Shown: positions 44,425 to 52,945 of the stretch, piece after piece
Position numbering within the stretch: position 1 is the stretch's first letter
How the letters are laid out: each line of letters starts with the position of its first letter
Assembly (NCBI RefSeq): GCF_024112395.2
Contig: NZ_CP078013.2
Span: 5,860,501-5,924,500 of the forward strand
Reading direction: 5' to 3'
DNA: 64,000 nucleotides
Source of the DNA: Pseudomonas pergaminensis
Lineage (GTDB): Bacteria > Pseudomonadota > Gammaproteobacteria > Pseudomonadales > Pseudomonadaceae
Made by a program: the position numbers and the translations under genes
The notes under the pieces: model-generated
Databases searched by the model: none
What the model was told of the DNA's origin: nothing
Seen by the model: the letters and a program-made list of their open reading frames with translations, nothing else

Positions 44425-45370
44425 AACCCAAGGTTCGCGATTCAAGCGTTGGAAAAAACCGCTGACCATCGCCTTCTTCCTGGTGCTGATCGTCCTGTTC
44501 ACCCTGCTCGCACGCCGCATCGACTGGAGCGAGGTGGTGCAGACCCTGGGCGACTTCAAGGTGCGCACCTTGGTGATCGCCAGCGCGCTGACGCTGTGCA
44601 GTTTCCTGGTCTACGCCAGCTTCGACCTGATCGGTCGCACCTACATTCGCCAGAACCTGGTGTGGAAGCAGATCCTACCCGTGGGCATCATCAGCTACGC
44701 GTTCAACCTCAACCTGAGCGCGTGGGTCGGCGGTATCGCCATGCGTTACCGGCTGTATTCGCGGCTGGGGGTGAGCACCGGTAATATCGCCAAGATCCTC
44801 GGACTGAGCCTGGCCACCAACTGGTTCGGCTATATGGCGATCGCCGGAGTGGTATTCAGCAGCGGGCTGGTCACCATGCCGCCGGGGTGGAAAGTCAGCA
44901 CCACGGCTCTGCAAGGCATCGGCGCGCTGTTGGTGCTGGCCAGCCTGGGTTACCTGGTGGCCTGCCAGTTTTCTAAGAAACGCGCGTGGACCATTCGCGG
45001 CATGGAGATCAACCTGCCGTCGGTGCGCATGGCGTGCCTGCAGTTGCTGTTGGGCGCGTTGAACTGGTCGCTGATGGCGGCGGTGATCTTCACCCTGCTG
45101 CCGGCGAAACTCGACTATCCATTGGTACTGGGTGTGCTGTTGATCAGCGCGATTGCCGGGGTGCTCACCCATATACCGGCCGGGTTAGGCGTGCTGGAGG
45201 CGGTGTTTATTGCACTGCTGCAGCATGAGGCGTCACGGGGCAGTTTGCTCGCCGGGTTGATTGCGTACCGGGCGATCTATTTTATTGTGCCGCTGCTGAT
45301 TGCGCTGGTGATGTACCTGGGGGTGGAGGCGAAGGCCAAGGCGTTGCGGGTGAAGAAGACAACGGCTTGA
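44414..45370 (+). CDS. ybhN: YbhN-like integral membrane protein (UPF0104, LPG flippase-like)
   Basis: A 318-aa protein with about eight TM helices, of the UPF0104 family related to the flippase part of MprF. Signatures include ISYAFNLNLSAWVGGIAMRYRLYSRLGVS and HIPAGLGVLEAVF. The gene overlaps clsB by 11 nt, which supports a link with phospholipid handling; exact role unknown. Confidence 0.9.
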   Translation: MTSETQGSRFKRWKKPLTIAFFLVLIVLFTLLARRIDWSEVVQTLGDFKVRTLVIASALTLCSFLVYASFDLIGRTYIRQNLVWKQILPVGIISYAFNLNLSAWVGGIAMRYRLYSRLGVSTGNIAKILGLSLATNWFGYMAIAGVVFSSGLVTMPPGWKVSTTALQGIGALLVLASLGYLVACQFSKKRAWTIRGMEINLPSVRMACLQLLLGALNWSLMAAVIFTLLPAKLDYPLVLGVLLISAIAGVLTHIPAGLGVLEAVFIALLQHEASRGSLLAGLIAYRAIYFIVPLLIALVMYLGVEAKAKALRVKKTTA

Positions 45371-45415
45371 TCACTATCGCTGGCACGCCAACGCCTACAG
45401 TTTGAATGCGTCCCC

Positions 45416-45450
45416 CTGTAGGAGCCAGTTCAGCTTGCCGGCGATAGCAA
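45416..45450. repeat. Degenerate REP half
   Basis: CCTGTAGGAGCCAGTTCAGC... resembles a decayed half of the REP family in the gap between ybhN and the convergent hydrolase gene. No paired arm is preserved. Confidence 0.4.
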
Positions 45451-45465
45451 TCTAAAGAACACCCC

Positions 45466-46221
45466 CTACTGAGACTGGATGATGCTCAACCGTTCACCCA
45501 CCACCATCTCGGTGATCCAATCCACCAGGATCGAGGTATAGGCCTGCTGCGACACCGGATCGCTGAGAGAATGGTCGGCGCCATCGATGATGCGATGGGT
45601 CAGGGAGTGCGTCTGCTGGCACGCCGCGCGGTAACTCATGATGGTGGCATGGGGCACATGATCATCGGTTTCAGACTCGACGATCAGCACATCTCCGGTA
45701 AACGCCGAGCACGCGTGCAAGGCGCGGTTCGTTTCGGCATGCACCAGCGTGCTGCGGTAATCCATCAGATCGGCCTTATCCAGATCACGCTTGGGCTTGA
45801 GCCATTCCTGGTCGCGGTACAGCGCCGGTACGCGCAGCGCCAGCCAGCGCACCGGGCGCAGTGAGGTGAGGATGGCGGCCAGGTACCCGCCGTAGCTGGT
45901 GCCCACCACCGCCACCGCCGAGGTGTCGATGGCCGGGTGGGACAACAACCGGTCGTAGGCCGCCAGCAGGTCACGCAGGTTGTCCTCACGGGTGACGCGG
46001 GACAATGGAATGCCCGTGCCGGCGTGGCCACGCAGGTCGAAGGTCAGGCACACGCACCCAAGGCCGGCGATGCCTTTGGCGCGTTCGAGGTCGCGCTCCT
46101 GGCTGCCGCCCCAGCCGTGTACAAACAGCACCCCCGGTACTTTGGATTTGGGACTCAGGAAGGTGCCGCTCATCTGTTCGTCGTCGATATCGATCGCAAT
46201 GCTTTCGCTTCTAGCCGTCAT
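45466..46221 (-). CDS. Alpha/beta hydrolase, dienelactone-hydrolase-like
   Basis: A 251-aa serine hydrolase: oxyanion region LFVHGWGGSQERD, nucleophile Ser109 in VVGTSYGGY, acid in VESETDDHVP and catalytic His in IIDGADHSLSD. The triad is complete. The gene overlaps the end of the DUF3182 gene by 11 nt, so the two proteins are probably made together. Substrate unknown; the partner suggests it may cleave an amide or ester made by the DUF3182 enzyme (inference). Confidence 0.85.
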   Translation of the reverse strand: MTARSESIAIDIDDEQMSGTFLSPKSKVPGVLFVHGWGGSQERDLERAKGIAGLGCVCLTFDLRGHAGTGIPLSRVTREDNLRDLLAAYDRLLSHPAIDTSAVAVVGTSYGGYLAAILTSLRPVRWLALRVPALYRDQEWLKPKRDLDKADLMDYRSTLVHAETNRALHACSAFTGDVLIVESETDDHVPHATIMSYRAACQQTHSLTHRIIDGADHSLSDPVSQQAYTSILVDWITEMVVGERLSIIQSQ

Positions 46222-47320
46222 AAGATTTAACCGTCACGTACTTGAGAAGAAACTCGCTGTTTTCCGCCGGCCCGCGATACACCTCGATAGCATCGGCCGG
46301 CAGGGGTTGGTCCACGTAGGTTTCCACCGAGGACACGTGGATCGCGCGCAAGCCGGGATGATTGATAAAACTCTGCAACGCCGCGACTTCCGCGCTGCTC
46401 GCCCCGCCCATGCGCCAGGATTGTTCGAGCACGCCACTGCGCCGCTGGCCGTTACTGTCCAGGCCTTGGGCGATGTCGTAATTGCGCCGAGAGGCATAAA
46501 AACCCGGGTAGGCCTCATCGGCGGCACTGTCGAAAACCTGGGCTTGTTCGATGGCTTCGCGTACGTCACCGGGCAAGTCGAGCGTTAACAGGTTTTCGTA
46601 GCCACCGGGCACCACCAGCAGGTTGGAGCCGCCATAGACGTCTTCGCCCTGCCCGTCTTTCGTCAGGTATTGCTCGCCGCAGTAGCTGAACACGTGCTCG
46701 CCGATAAAGCTCTGGCCGACACTGTGGGTGATCACGTCGTGCAGGTCTTGCTCCAGCACCACGCCTTGGTTGAACAGTTCTGCGGCGTCGGGTCGCGCCA
46801 GCACGGCGTCGAATTCATCAAGGCTGTGGATAACTTCCTGCCCACGGCCCGCGCAGGCGTGCACGGGTTTCAAACGCAGGGGCCCACTGTAGAGCAGGCG
46901 GGTGGCGGCGGGCCGTGCGTCCTCCAAGGCGAACACGCTCAAGCCATCCAGCACCACCGGTCGCACACGCTCGCAAAACAATGCCGACCAGCCTTCCGGC
47001 GCCTTGGCCTCAGGGCCGAGCAAGCCATGGCTGATCGCTTTGGTGCAGATGAAGTCGTGGTCGACGTACCCGCCCCACAGATCCTCCGGGCCATTGATGC
47101 TGAGCGCCCGCGCCTGCGCTGGGCCGACCAGGGTTTGCGTGGGCAGCAGGTACAGCGCGCGCCCCGCATGCAGATCGGGGTCGTAGCTGCCGCCGAATTT
47201 GAGCCCGAGTATCTGCGCCAGCCAGCGCGCCAGGGCGCGGTTGGTTTCGACCTCGTGCAGCGGCGCGCCCTCGCGTGTGGAGTGAGCCACTACCAGCTTC
47301 TTGCGTTGAGTTGGGGTCAT
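46211..47320 (-). CDS. DUF3182 family protein, possibly ATP-grasp-like
   Basis: A 369-aa soluble protein that I assign to DUF3182. The centre, RLKPVHACAGRGQEVI followed by GVVLEQDLHDVI and VYGGSNLLVVPGGY, reads like the nucleotide loop and metal strands of an ATP-grasp fold; this is my inference, not established. It has no signal peptide. Upstream partner of the overlapping alpha/beta hydrolase gene. Confidence 0.72.
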   Translation of the reverse strand: MTPTQRKKLVVAHSTREGAPLHEVETNRALARWLAQILGLKFGGSYDPDLHAGRALYLLPTQTLVGPAQARALSINGPEDLWGGYVDHDFICTKAISHGLLGPEAKAPEGWSALFCERVRPVVLDGLSVFALEDARPAATRLLYSGPLRLKPVHACAGRGQEVIHSLDEFDAVLARPDAAELFNQGVVLEQDLHDVITHSVGQSFIGEHVFSYCGEQYLTKDGQGEDVYGGSNLLVVPGGYENLLTLDLPGDVREAIEQAQVFDSAADEAYPGFYASRRNYDIAQGLDSNGQRRSGVLEQSWRMGGASSAEVAALQSFINHPGLRAIHVSSVETYVDQPLPADAIEVYRGPAENSEFLLKYVTVKSYDG

Positions 47321-47491
47321 GCGTCCCCCTTGGCTATCGCGCCCTGTGTGTGCCGAGAAGGTTGCAGGGATCAGGCCAAGGCTATTTCGCAGAAGATGGT
47401 TTTCGAATCAAGCAGTTGCCCGAACACCGATGGCAGTTGGCCTGCCTCATTCTGCACGACGTTGCGTTGGTGTCGCGGCGTTCTGCACGAT

Positions 47492-48451
47492 TCAGACGCC
47501 AAAACGGCTGCGGTAATCGCTGGGCGCCAGGCCGGTGATTTTCTTGAAGGTGGCGCGGAAGGCGCTGGGGTCCTGATAACCCACGGTCCAGGCGATATGG
47601 TCAATGGTGCCATTGGTGAACTCAAGCATCTGCCGCGCCTTGCCCACACGCAGGTGCTGGCAGTACTCGGTGGGTTTCAAACCGGTGGCATTGCGAAAAC
47701 GCCGCAGGAACGTACGCTCTTCCAGGCCTGCCTCTTGGGCCATCGCCGCCACGCAAACCTCCACTGCACCACTGGCCTGCAACCAGTGCTGAACTTTGAG
47801 GATGGCTGCATCACCGTGGCCGAGAATCGGCGCAAAGTTGCTGCCGCACTGGCTGGCACTGTCACTGTGCTCGATCACCAGGAAACGCGCCGTATCGGCC
47901 GCGATGCTGGGGCCCATCAGGCGGTCGACCAGGCGCAGGCCAAGTTCGGACCAGGCCATCAAGCCGGCGGTGGTGATCAGGTCGCCGTCATCGACGATCG
48001 GCTTATCCGCCTCCAAGCGTACGGCCGGGAAGCGGGCTGCGAAGGATTTGGCGGAGGACCAGTGGGTGGTGGCGCCGCGGCCATCAAGCAATCCACTGCG
48101 CGCCAGCATGATCGAGCCAATACACACGCCACCCAGCACAGTGCCCGCCGCGTGTTGCTGACGAAGCCATTCCAGTAACGCAGGGGGCGCCTGGTCTTCG
48201 GTAAACTCCCCAATCGAGGGCGGCACCAGCACGGCCATCATCGGTTGATCCGGGCCGGGGTGGCTGCTGAATGCGCGCACCGGTGTGCCGGTCGCGTCCA
48301 CCTGCCAATGGCTGACCCGCAGCAGCGGCAACTGCGCGGATTGATGCTCGGCGGCAATGCGGTTGGCTACGCCGAACAGGTCGGTCAGGCCATGCACGGC
48401 CGCCAGTTGCGCACCTTGGTAGATCAACACGCCCAGCTCAACAACGACCAT
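47492..48451 (-). CDS. GlxA-type AraC regulator with DJ-1/PfpI domain
   Basis: A 319-aa regulator. N-terminal DJ-1/PfpI-like domain (residues 1 to about 170; nucleophile-elbow Cys in GVCIGSIMLARSGLLDG) and C-terminal AraC/XylS DNA-binding domain with two HTHs (VAAMAQEAGLEERTFLRRFRNATG and DHIAWTVGYQDPSAFRATFKKITG). Start MVVVELGVLIYQG at 48451 with GGGGG 10 nt upstream; a 12-residue longer form is possible. It is divergent from the cysteine hydrolase gene (48548), likely target. Confidence 0.9.
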   Translation of the reverse strand: MVVVELGVLIYQGAQLAAVHGLTDLFGVANRIAAEHQSAQLPLLRVSHWQVDATGTPVRAFSSHPGPDQPMMAVLVPPSIGEFTEDQAPPALLEWLRQQHAAGTVLGGVCIGSIMLARSGLLDGRGATTHWSSAKSFAARFPAVRLEADKPIVDDGDLITTAGLMAWSELGLRLVDRLMGPSIAADTARFLVIEHSDSASQCGSNFAPILGHGDAAILKVQHWLQASGAVEVCVAAMAQEAGLEERTFLRRFRNATGLKPTEYCQHLRVGKARQMLEFTNGTIDHIAWTVGYQDPSAFRATFKKITGLAPSDYRSRFGV

Positions 48452-48547
48452 TGTCAGTTTTCCCCCTGTTATTGTCGGTGCAGCCAATCCCAGGTGCAGG
48501 CGCCAGCTAAGATACTGAGCCCATCAACCCATCACGAGGCAACACAC

Positions 48548-49099
48548 ATGGCCAAGCAAGCGCTCATCCTAATCGATATCCAGAACGACTACTTCCCCCA
48601 GGGCAAGTGGCCACTCGCCGGCGTGGACGCCGCGGCAGACAAGGCCGCGCAGGTGTTGCAGGCATTCCGGCAGGCGGGCGATGCGGTGATTCACGTGCGT
48701 CATGAGTTCACCTCCGAGGATGCGCCGTTCTTCACTCCGGGTTCCGAGGGTGCGCACCTGCATAGCAAGGTGTCGAACGAGGGCAGTGAGCCGGTGGTGC
48801 TCAAGCACTTCGTGAATGCGTTTCGCGAGACCAACCTGCGCGCCCTGCTGGAACAACGCAGCATCACGGAACTGGTGGTGGTCGGCAGCATGAGTCACAT
48901 GTGCATCGACGCGGTGGTACGGGCGGCAGCGGACTTGGGCTACAAGGTCACGCTGATCCATGACGCCTGCGCCACGCGAGATCTGGAGTTCAATGGCAAG
49001 GTGATCCCGGCGGCGCAGGTGCATGACGCTTATATGGCATCACTGGCGTTCGGCTATGCAACCGTCGTGTCGACCGATGAATTCCTCGCCCCCGTGTAG
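48548..49099 (+). CDS. Isochorismatase-like cysteine hydrolase
   Basis: A 183-aa enzyme with the complete triad Asp10 (LIDIQNDYF), Lys86 (VLKHFVNAF) and Cys119 (SMSHMCIDAVVR). The family includes nicotinamidase and related amidases; substrate not clear. It is divergent from a GlxA-type regulator 96 bp away, an arrangement that suggests local control. Confidence 0.88.
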   Translation: MAKQALILIDIQNDYFPQGKWPLAGVDAAADKAAQVLQAFRQAGDAVIHVRHEFTSEDAPFFTPGSEGAHLHSKVSNEGSEPVVLKHFVNAFRETNLRALLEQRSITELVVVGSMSHMCIDAVVRAAADLGYKVTLIHDACATRDLEFNGKVIPAAQVHDAYMASLAFGYATVVSTDEFLAPV

Positions 49100-49128
49100 G
49101 AGGCTGCCGGCAATAGCGTCGTTACGGC

Positions 49129-49893
49129 CTACGCAGTGGCGATGATGAACAGGCGCGGAAAGGGCAACAGCACGGTGCCATCGGCCAGTGCTGGGTAAGC
49201 CTGAGTAATCCGCGCCTGGTATTCCTGTAGGAAGGCAGCTTTTTCGCTGTCATCCAAAGGCGCGAGGAATGGCCTCAGTGCCGAAGCCTTGAACCACTCC
49301 ACCACCGCCGCGTGATCCGCCAACGGATGCAAATACGTGGTACGCCACACATCGACACTGCTGCAATGCTGACTCAGCAGCTCGTAGTAGTAACCCGCCG
49401 CATGGCGTTCATTGTGTTTGACCGCGCCGATCTTGGTAGACCAAGGCCCATCAGCGGCGACTTCGCGGGCCAGCCGGTGGGCGGGCTCGTCGAGGTTGTC
49501 CGGCGTTTGCACCGCCAGCGTACCGCCCGGTGTCAGTTGGCGGACCAGGTGCGGGTACAACGCTGCGTGATCGGGCAGCCATTGCAGCGACGCATTGGCC
49601 AGGATCACATCGAAGGCTTGCGTCGGGTGCCACACCCCGATATCCGCCAGTTCAAAATTCAGCGCCGGCAGCCGTTTGCGGGCGTCGACCAGCATGTCAT
49701 CGGAGCTGTCCATGCCGGTGACGTGGGCCCGTGGATAGCGCTCGGCCAGTACTTCGGTGGAGTTGCCGGGGCCGCAGCCCAGGTCGACGGCAGTATGCAC
49801 CTCAGTATTCGGAATAGCCGCGACCAGGTCACGGACGGGACGGGTGCGCTGCTGTTCGAACATCGTGTATTGCTTGGCTGACCAGGTCATCAC
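49129..49893 (-). CDS. tam: Trans-aconitate 2-methyltransferase
   Basis: A 254-aa SAM-dependent methyltransferase. The N-terminus MTWSAKQYTMFEQQRTRPVRDL and motif I AVDLGCGPGNSTEVLAERYP are characteristic of Tam, which detoxifies trans-aconitate by methyl-ester formation. ATG 49890 is an alternative start. It lies convergent to the hydrolase gene and divergent from a LysR gene. Confidence 0.9.
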   Translation of the reverse strand: MMTWSAKQYTMFEQQRTRPVRDLVAAIPNTEVHTAVDLGCGPGNSTEVLAERYPRAHVTGMDSSDDMLVDARKRLPALNFELADIGVWHPTQAFDVILANASLQWLPDHAALYPHLVRQLTPGGTLAVQTPDNLDEPAHRLAREVAADGPWSTKIGAVKHNERHAAGYYYELLSQHCSSVDVWRTTYLHPLADHAAVVEWFKASALRPFLAPLDDSEKAAFLQEYQARITQAYPALADGTVLLPFPRLFIIATA

Positions 49894-49991
49894 GGCTTTC
49901 CTTCTTTTTGAGGTTGGCTACAGCCTAATTCTTGAGAGCCATGAGAACAAATGCCAGGATTGGAGCCCTCCCATACCTGAAAAGTATCCCT

Positions 49992-50909
49992 ATGCTGGAG
50001 CTTCGCCAACTCAAGGCCTTCGTCGCCATCGCCGAAGAAGGCTACATCACCCGTGCCGCCGAACGCCTGGGCATGCAGCAGCCACCGTTGACCCGAATGC
50101 TGCAAAGCCTCGAAGCCGAGTTGGGCGTGGTGTTGATGGAGCGCTTGCCCCGTGGCGTGCGCCCTACGACTGCCGGGCTCGCCTTGCTGGACGAAGCGCG
50201 GGAGATGCTCGCCCAAGCCGAAGGGATTGCAGAGGTAGTACGCCGCGCGGCGCGCGGTGAACGCGGGCGGCTGGCGATCGGCTTCACCAGTTCGGCGGCA
50301 CTGCATCCCTTCGTGCCGAGCGTGCTGCGGCTGTTTCGTGAAACCTTTGTCGGCGTCACCGTGGTGTTGGAGGAAGCCGGTACCGGCGAACTGCTGGACG
50401 CGCTGGCGCACGAGAAACTCGACGCGGCGTTTATCCGTTCGCCGCTCAGCGGGACGCAGTCGCTGCAGGACGAACCGATCCTGGTGGAGCCCATGCTGCT
50501 GGCGCTGCCGACGGACCACCCGCTGGCAAGCGACTTCGCATCCCCCCTGCCCTTGGCGGCCTTGGCGACCGAGTCCTTCGTGCTGTATCGCCGTCGCGTG
50601 GGCCAGGGGTTGTATGACGCGATCCTGGTGGCCTGCCGCGAAGCCGGGTTCAGCCCGCAGGTGGTGCAGGAAGCGCCGCGCATGACCGCGACACTGAGCC
50701 TGGTAGCGGCTGGGCTTGGGGTCTCCATCGTGCCGGCATCGATGCAGCGGTTGCGCGGTGACGGCATTGTTTATCGGGAGTTGACGGAGTGCCGGAGCCT
50801 GGTGGCGCCGTTGCATTTGGCGACGCGGATTGGGGATGGCTCGGCGGTGTTACAACGGTTCAAGGACATGGTCGTCACCGCCGCGTCGACTGAAGCGGAT
50901 CACGGGTAA
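49992..50909 (+). CDS. LysR family transcriptional regulator
   Basis: A 305-aa regulator with N-terminal winged HTH (MLELRQLKAFVAIAEEGYITRAAERLGMQQPPLTRMLQSLEAELG) and a LysR substrate domain. The YITRAAERLGMQQPPLTRM form is close to the BenM/CatM-like group of regulators. Its ATG is 98 bp from the divergent tam gene, so tam is a possible target. Effector unknown. Confidence 0.9.
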   Translation: MLELRQLKAFVAIAEEGYITRAAERLGMQQPPLTRMLQSLEAELGVVLMERLPRGVRPTTAGLALLDEAREMLAQAEGIAEVVRRAARGERGRLAIGFTSSAALHPFVPSVLRLFRETFVGVTVVLEEAGTGELLDALAHEKLDAAFIRSPLSGTQSLQDEPILVEPMLLALPTDHPLASDFASPLPLAALATESFVLYRRRVGQGLYDAILVACREAGFSPQVVQEAPRMTATLSLVAAGLGVSIVPASMQRLRGDGIVYRELTECRSLVAPLHLATRIGDGSAVLQRFKDMVVTAASTEADHG

Positions 50910-50911
50910 TA

Positions 50912-50946
50912 AAAAACCCCCCGTGGCCTGAGCCAACGGGGGTTTT
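50912..50946 (+). terminator. Rho-independent terminator of the lysR gene
   Basis: A GC-rich hairpin, C-run (50917-50922) with CGT against ACGGGGG (50936-50942), followed by TTTT and preceded by an A-run, so it may also work in reverse. Confidence 0.85.
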
Positions 50947-51487
50947 GTGCGTTCCGGGTGTTAAACCTTAAAATGGTTATGCCTACCTCAAAACAGCAAG
51001 CATCGCGATTTATCTTTGGAAATCAAGCAGTAGGCTGTGTAGACAGCACTTCTGTTCAGTTTTTTGTCAATAAATCGGATCTTTTACGCGTATTTGTTTA
51101 CATCTCGTCTTGCGAATGAGATGTGGCGGTCATGGGAACAGGAGGAATAGATTAATGAAGCGACTGTCCTTGAAAAAGGGGAACCGCCGCATGGGACGGG
51201 TCCCGATGGGTAGTTAAGCGATGCGGTGATGCGAAGGTTGGGTGGCTGTTTATTTGAGTAGACCAGCTCTCTACCGTGTCAGCCGATCTCAAGACCGACT
51301 AGCAAGAATTTGTATTCTTAACAGAGGACGCAGGATCGTCAACAAAAAACTTAAAAAATGAAAATAGACACCCGCTTCGCGAGCCTACTCGCCATCCGAA
51401 ACTAGTCAATTCGGACTCATGAGGTGACAGGCAGATCGGCCAACAGCAGCCTCTCATAAGCGTACGCATTTGTAGTGGTCAACTCAT
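50947..51487. other. Gene-poor, AT-richer gap with possible small RNA or leader peptide
   Basis: A 541-bp stretch between the LysR terminator and the IS element. It has no recognisable gene. A 20-codon ORF (51155-51217, MKRLSLKKGNRRMGRVPMGS) has a strong GGAGG 10 nt upstream. Hairpins occur at 51100-51124 (ACATCTC/GAGATGT) and 51304-51319 (AAGAAT/ATTCTT). Base composition is unlike the flanking genes, so this looks like acquired or decayed DNA. Confidence 0.5.
51155..51217 (+). CDS. Possible 20-aa peptide
   Basis: ATG preceded by ACAGGAGGAATAGATTA, an unusually good ribosome site for this region. The product is short, strongly basic and has no known match to me. It ends TAA and is followed by more non-coding sequence. 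It could be a leader peptide or chance. Confidence 0.25.
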   Translation: MKRLSLKKGNRRMGRVPMGS

Positions 51488-51505
51488 TGAATCGCCCCGG
51501 ATTCT

Positions 51506-52387
51506 CTAGACACCTTGCAAGCTCATTGCGTAACGCTTTTCAAACTCTACCGGTGACAGCTGATTGTTGAAACCATGGCGGCGTTTTACGTTGTAGAACA
51601 TCTCGATGTAATCGAACACATCACTACGAGCATCTTCCCGCGTGATGTAGATTTTTCGCTTGATCCGTTCCCGTTTTAGAAGCTGGAAAAAGCTCTCGGC
51701 CACGGCGTTGTCATGACAGTTGCCTCGGCGACTCATGCTGGCAACCAAATTGTTTGCGCTCAAAAAGCTGCGCCAGTCGGAGCTGCTGTACTGGCTGCCC
51801 TGGTCGGAATGAACCATCACCTCTTGCTTCGGTTTACGCCTCCAAACCGCCATCAACAACGCATCAATAGCCAAATCACTGGTCATCTGCGCCTTCATTG
51901 ACCAGCCAACGACCTGACGAGAAAACAGATCCAGCACCACCGCCAAATACAACCAGCCTTCATACGTACGAATGTAGGTGATGTCGGTGACCCAAACCTT
52001 GTTGGGTTCCACGACATCGAACTGGCGCTTCAGCAAATTGGGTGAGGCGACCGCTGGCTTACCGCCGTACTTTCCAGGGCGGCGTCGATAACCTGTCTGA
52101 GAGCGCAGCCCTTCAAGACGCATCAGCCTTGCCACGCGATGGCGCCCGCAAACTTCACCGACCTCGCGCAGATCGTCATGGATTTTGCGATAGCCATAAA
52201 CGCCGCCACTTTCCAGCCATGAATGCTTGATCAAACCCAGCAGTCGCTGGTTGTCTTTGGCGCGTGCAGATTGCGGCTCAGACAACCAGGCGTAATAGCC
52301 ACTTGGATGGACTTTCAGCGTCAGGCAAAGCCGTCGAATGGAATAGTCGCCGGCTCGCTGCTTGATAAAGGCGTACTTCAACCGCAC
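51506..52387 (-). CDS. IS3-family transposase OrfB (DDE catalytic part)
   Basis: A 293-aa integrase-core protein. The catalytic triad Asp135 (VTDITYI), Asp195 (HSDQGSQY) and Glu231 (NAVAESFF) has the D-35-E spacing of the family. The HTH_21 part precedes it. It is read in the -1 frame after OrfA to give the OrfAB transposase. All catalytic residues are intact. Confidence 0.95.
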   Translation of the reverse strand: MRLKYAFIKQRAGDYSIRRLCLTLKVHPSGYYAWLSEPQSARAKDNQRLLGLIKHSWLESGGVYGYRKIHDDLREVGEVCGRHRVARLMRLEGLRSQTGYRRRPGKYGGKPAVASPNLLKRQFDVVEPNKVWVTDITYIRTYEGWLYLAVVLDLFSRQVVGWSMKAQMTSDLAIDALLMAVWRRKPKQEVMVHSDQGSQYSSSDWRSFLSANNLVASMSRRGNCHDNAVAESFFQLLKRERIKRKIYITREDARSDVFDYIEMFYNVKRRHGFNNQLSPVEFEKRYAMSLQGV

Positions 52388-52656
52388 TCCTTGGCAAAGT
52401 ACGCGGCGGCCTTTTTTAAGATATCTCGCTCTTCAGTGACGCGCTTGAGCTCCGCTCGCAGACGACGCAGTTCAGCGTGTTGATCATCGTCTTGCTGTCG
52501 TTCTTCTAGAGGTTTGCTGTAGCGCTTTATCCAGGCATAGAGGCTATGCGTCGACACACCAAGACGTGCTGCCACCTCAGCGACAGGCAGCTTCTTTTCG
52601 GCCACTTGATTGACCGCTTGGATTTTGAATTCTTCGGGATAACGTGGGTTGCTCAT
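52378..52656 (-). CDS. IS3-family OrfA (HTH and leucine zipper)
   Basis: A 92-aa protein with an N-terminal HTH (YPEEFKIQAVNQVAEKKLPVAEVAARLGVSTHSLYAWI) and a leucine-zipper-like helix. Overlaps OrfB by 10 nt in another frame. A heptamer A-AAA-AAG on the minus strand (52411-52417) is the likely -1 frameshift site. Confidence 0.93.
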   Translation of the reverse strand: MSNPRYPEEFKIQAVNQVAEKKLPVAEVAARLGVSTHSLYAWIKRYSKPLEERQQDDDQHAELRRLRAELKRVTEERDILKKAAAYFAKECG

Positions 52657-52814
52657 GGCACCTCCTAATTGGCCTCAGTTTAAGGCAAAGAGGTGTCTAC
52701 GAAACCCGAGGCGATTCAAATAAGGGCGCACCAGAGGCCAGTGCTATCAGCACAGGCAAGCGCTCCCCAGAGCTCAAGACAATCATCTTTATCGCATACG
52801 GATTCAGAGTCATT

Positions 52815-52839
52815 TGTTTACACCCTTGAGAGGTAAACA
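52815..52839. repeat. Inverted repeat TGTTTAC-N11-GTAAACA
   Basis: Located in the 227-bp gap between the IS right end and ssb. The 11-mer ATTTGTTTACA that contains the left arm (52812-52822) recurs at 51092-51102 on the other side of the IS, in the same orientation. Role unknown. Confidence 0.55.
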
Positions 52840-52880
52840 CTTAACAAATGTAGCTCTTAATCCGCAAAAATCTGTAACCA

Positions 52881-52914
52881 ATAAAAAAGCGAAGCCAAAT
52901 CAATGGCTTCGCTT
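52881..52914 (-). terminator. Rho-independent terminator of ssb
   Basis: Stem AAGCGAAGCC (52887-52896) / GGCTTCGCTT (52905-52914) with an 8-nt loop; on the minus strand it is followed by T6. Confidence 0.9.
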
Positions 52915-52945
52915 CTAATGTTTACGGTTCTGAAAAAGCTGCGGT

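Larger units (their letters stand above)
51488..52718 (-). mobile_element. Complete IS3-family insertion sequence
   Basis: 1231 bp with imperfect terminal inverted repeats: TGAATCGCCCCGG at 51488 and the inverse of TGAATCGCCTCGG at 52718, with matching TAGACACCT further in. It carries orfA and orfB in overlapping frames with an A6G slippery site. The expected 3-bp direct repeat is not clean (CAT before, AAT after), so the insertion is old or was moved by recombination. Confidence 0.9.

Noticed and set aside
50947..51487. Group II intron or known Gac/Rsm small RNA
   Set aside because: No domain V-like hairpin, no GacA-type upstream box, and no match to RsmX/Y/Z patterns I know.
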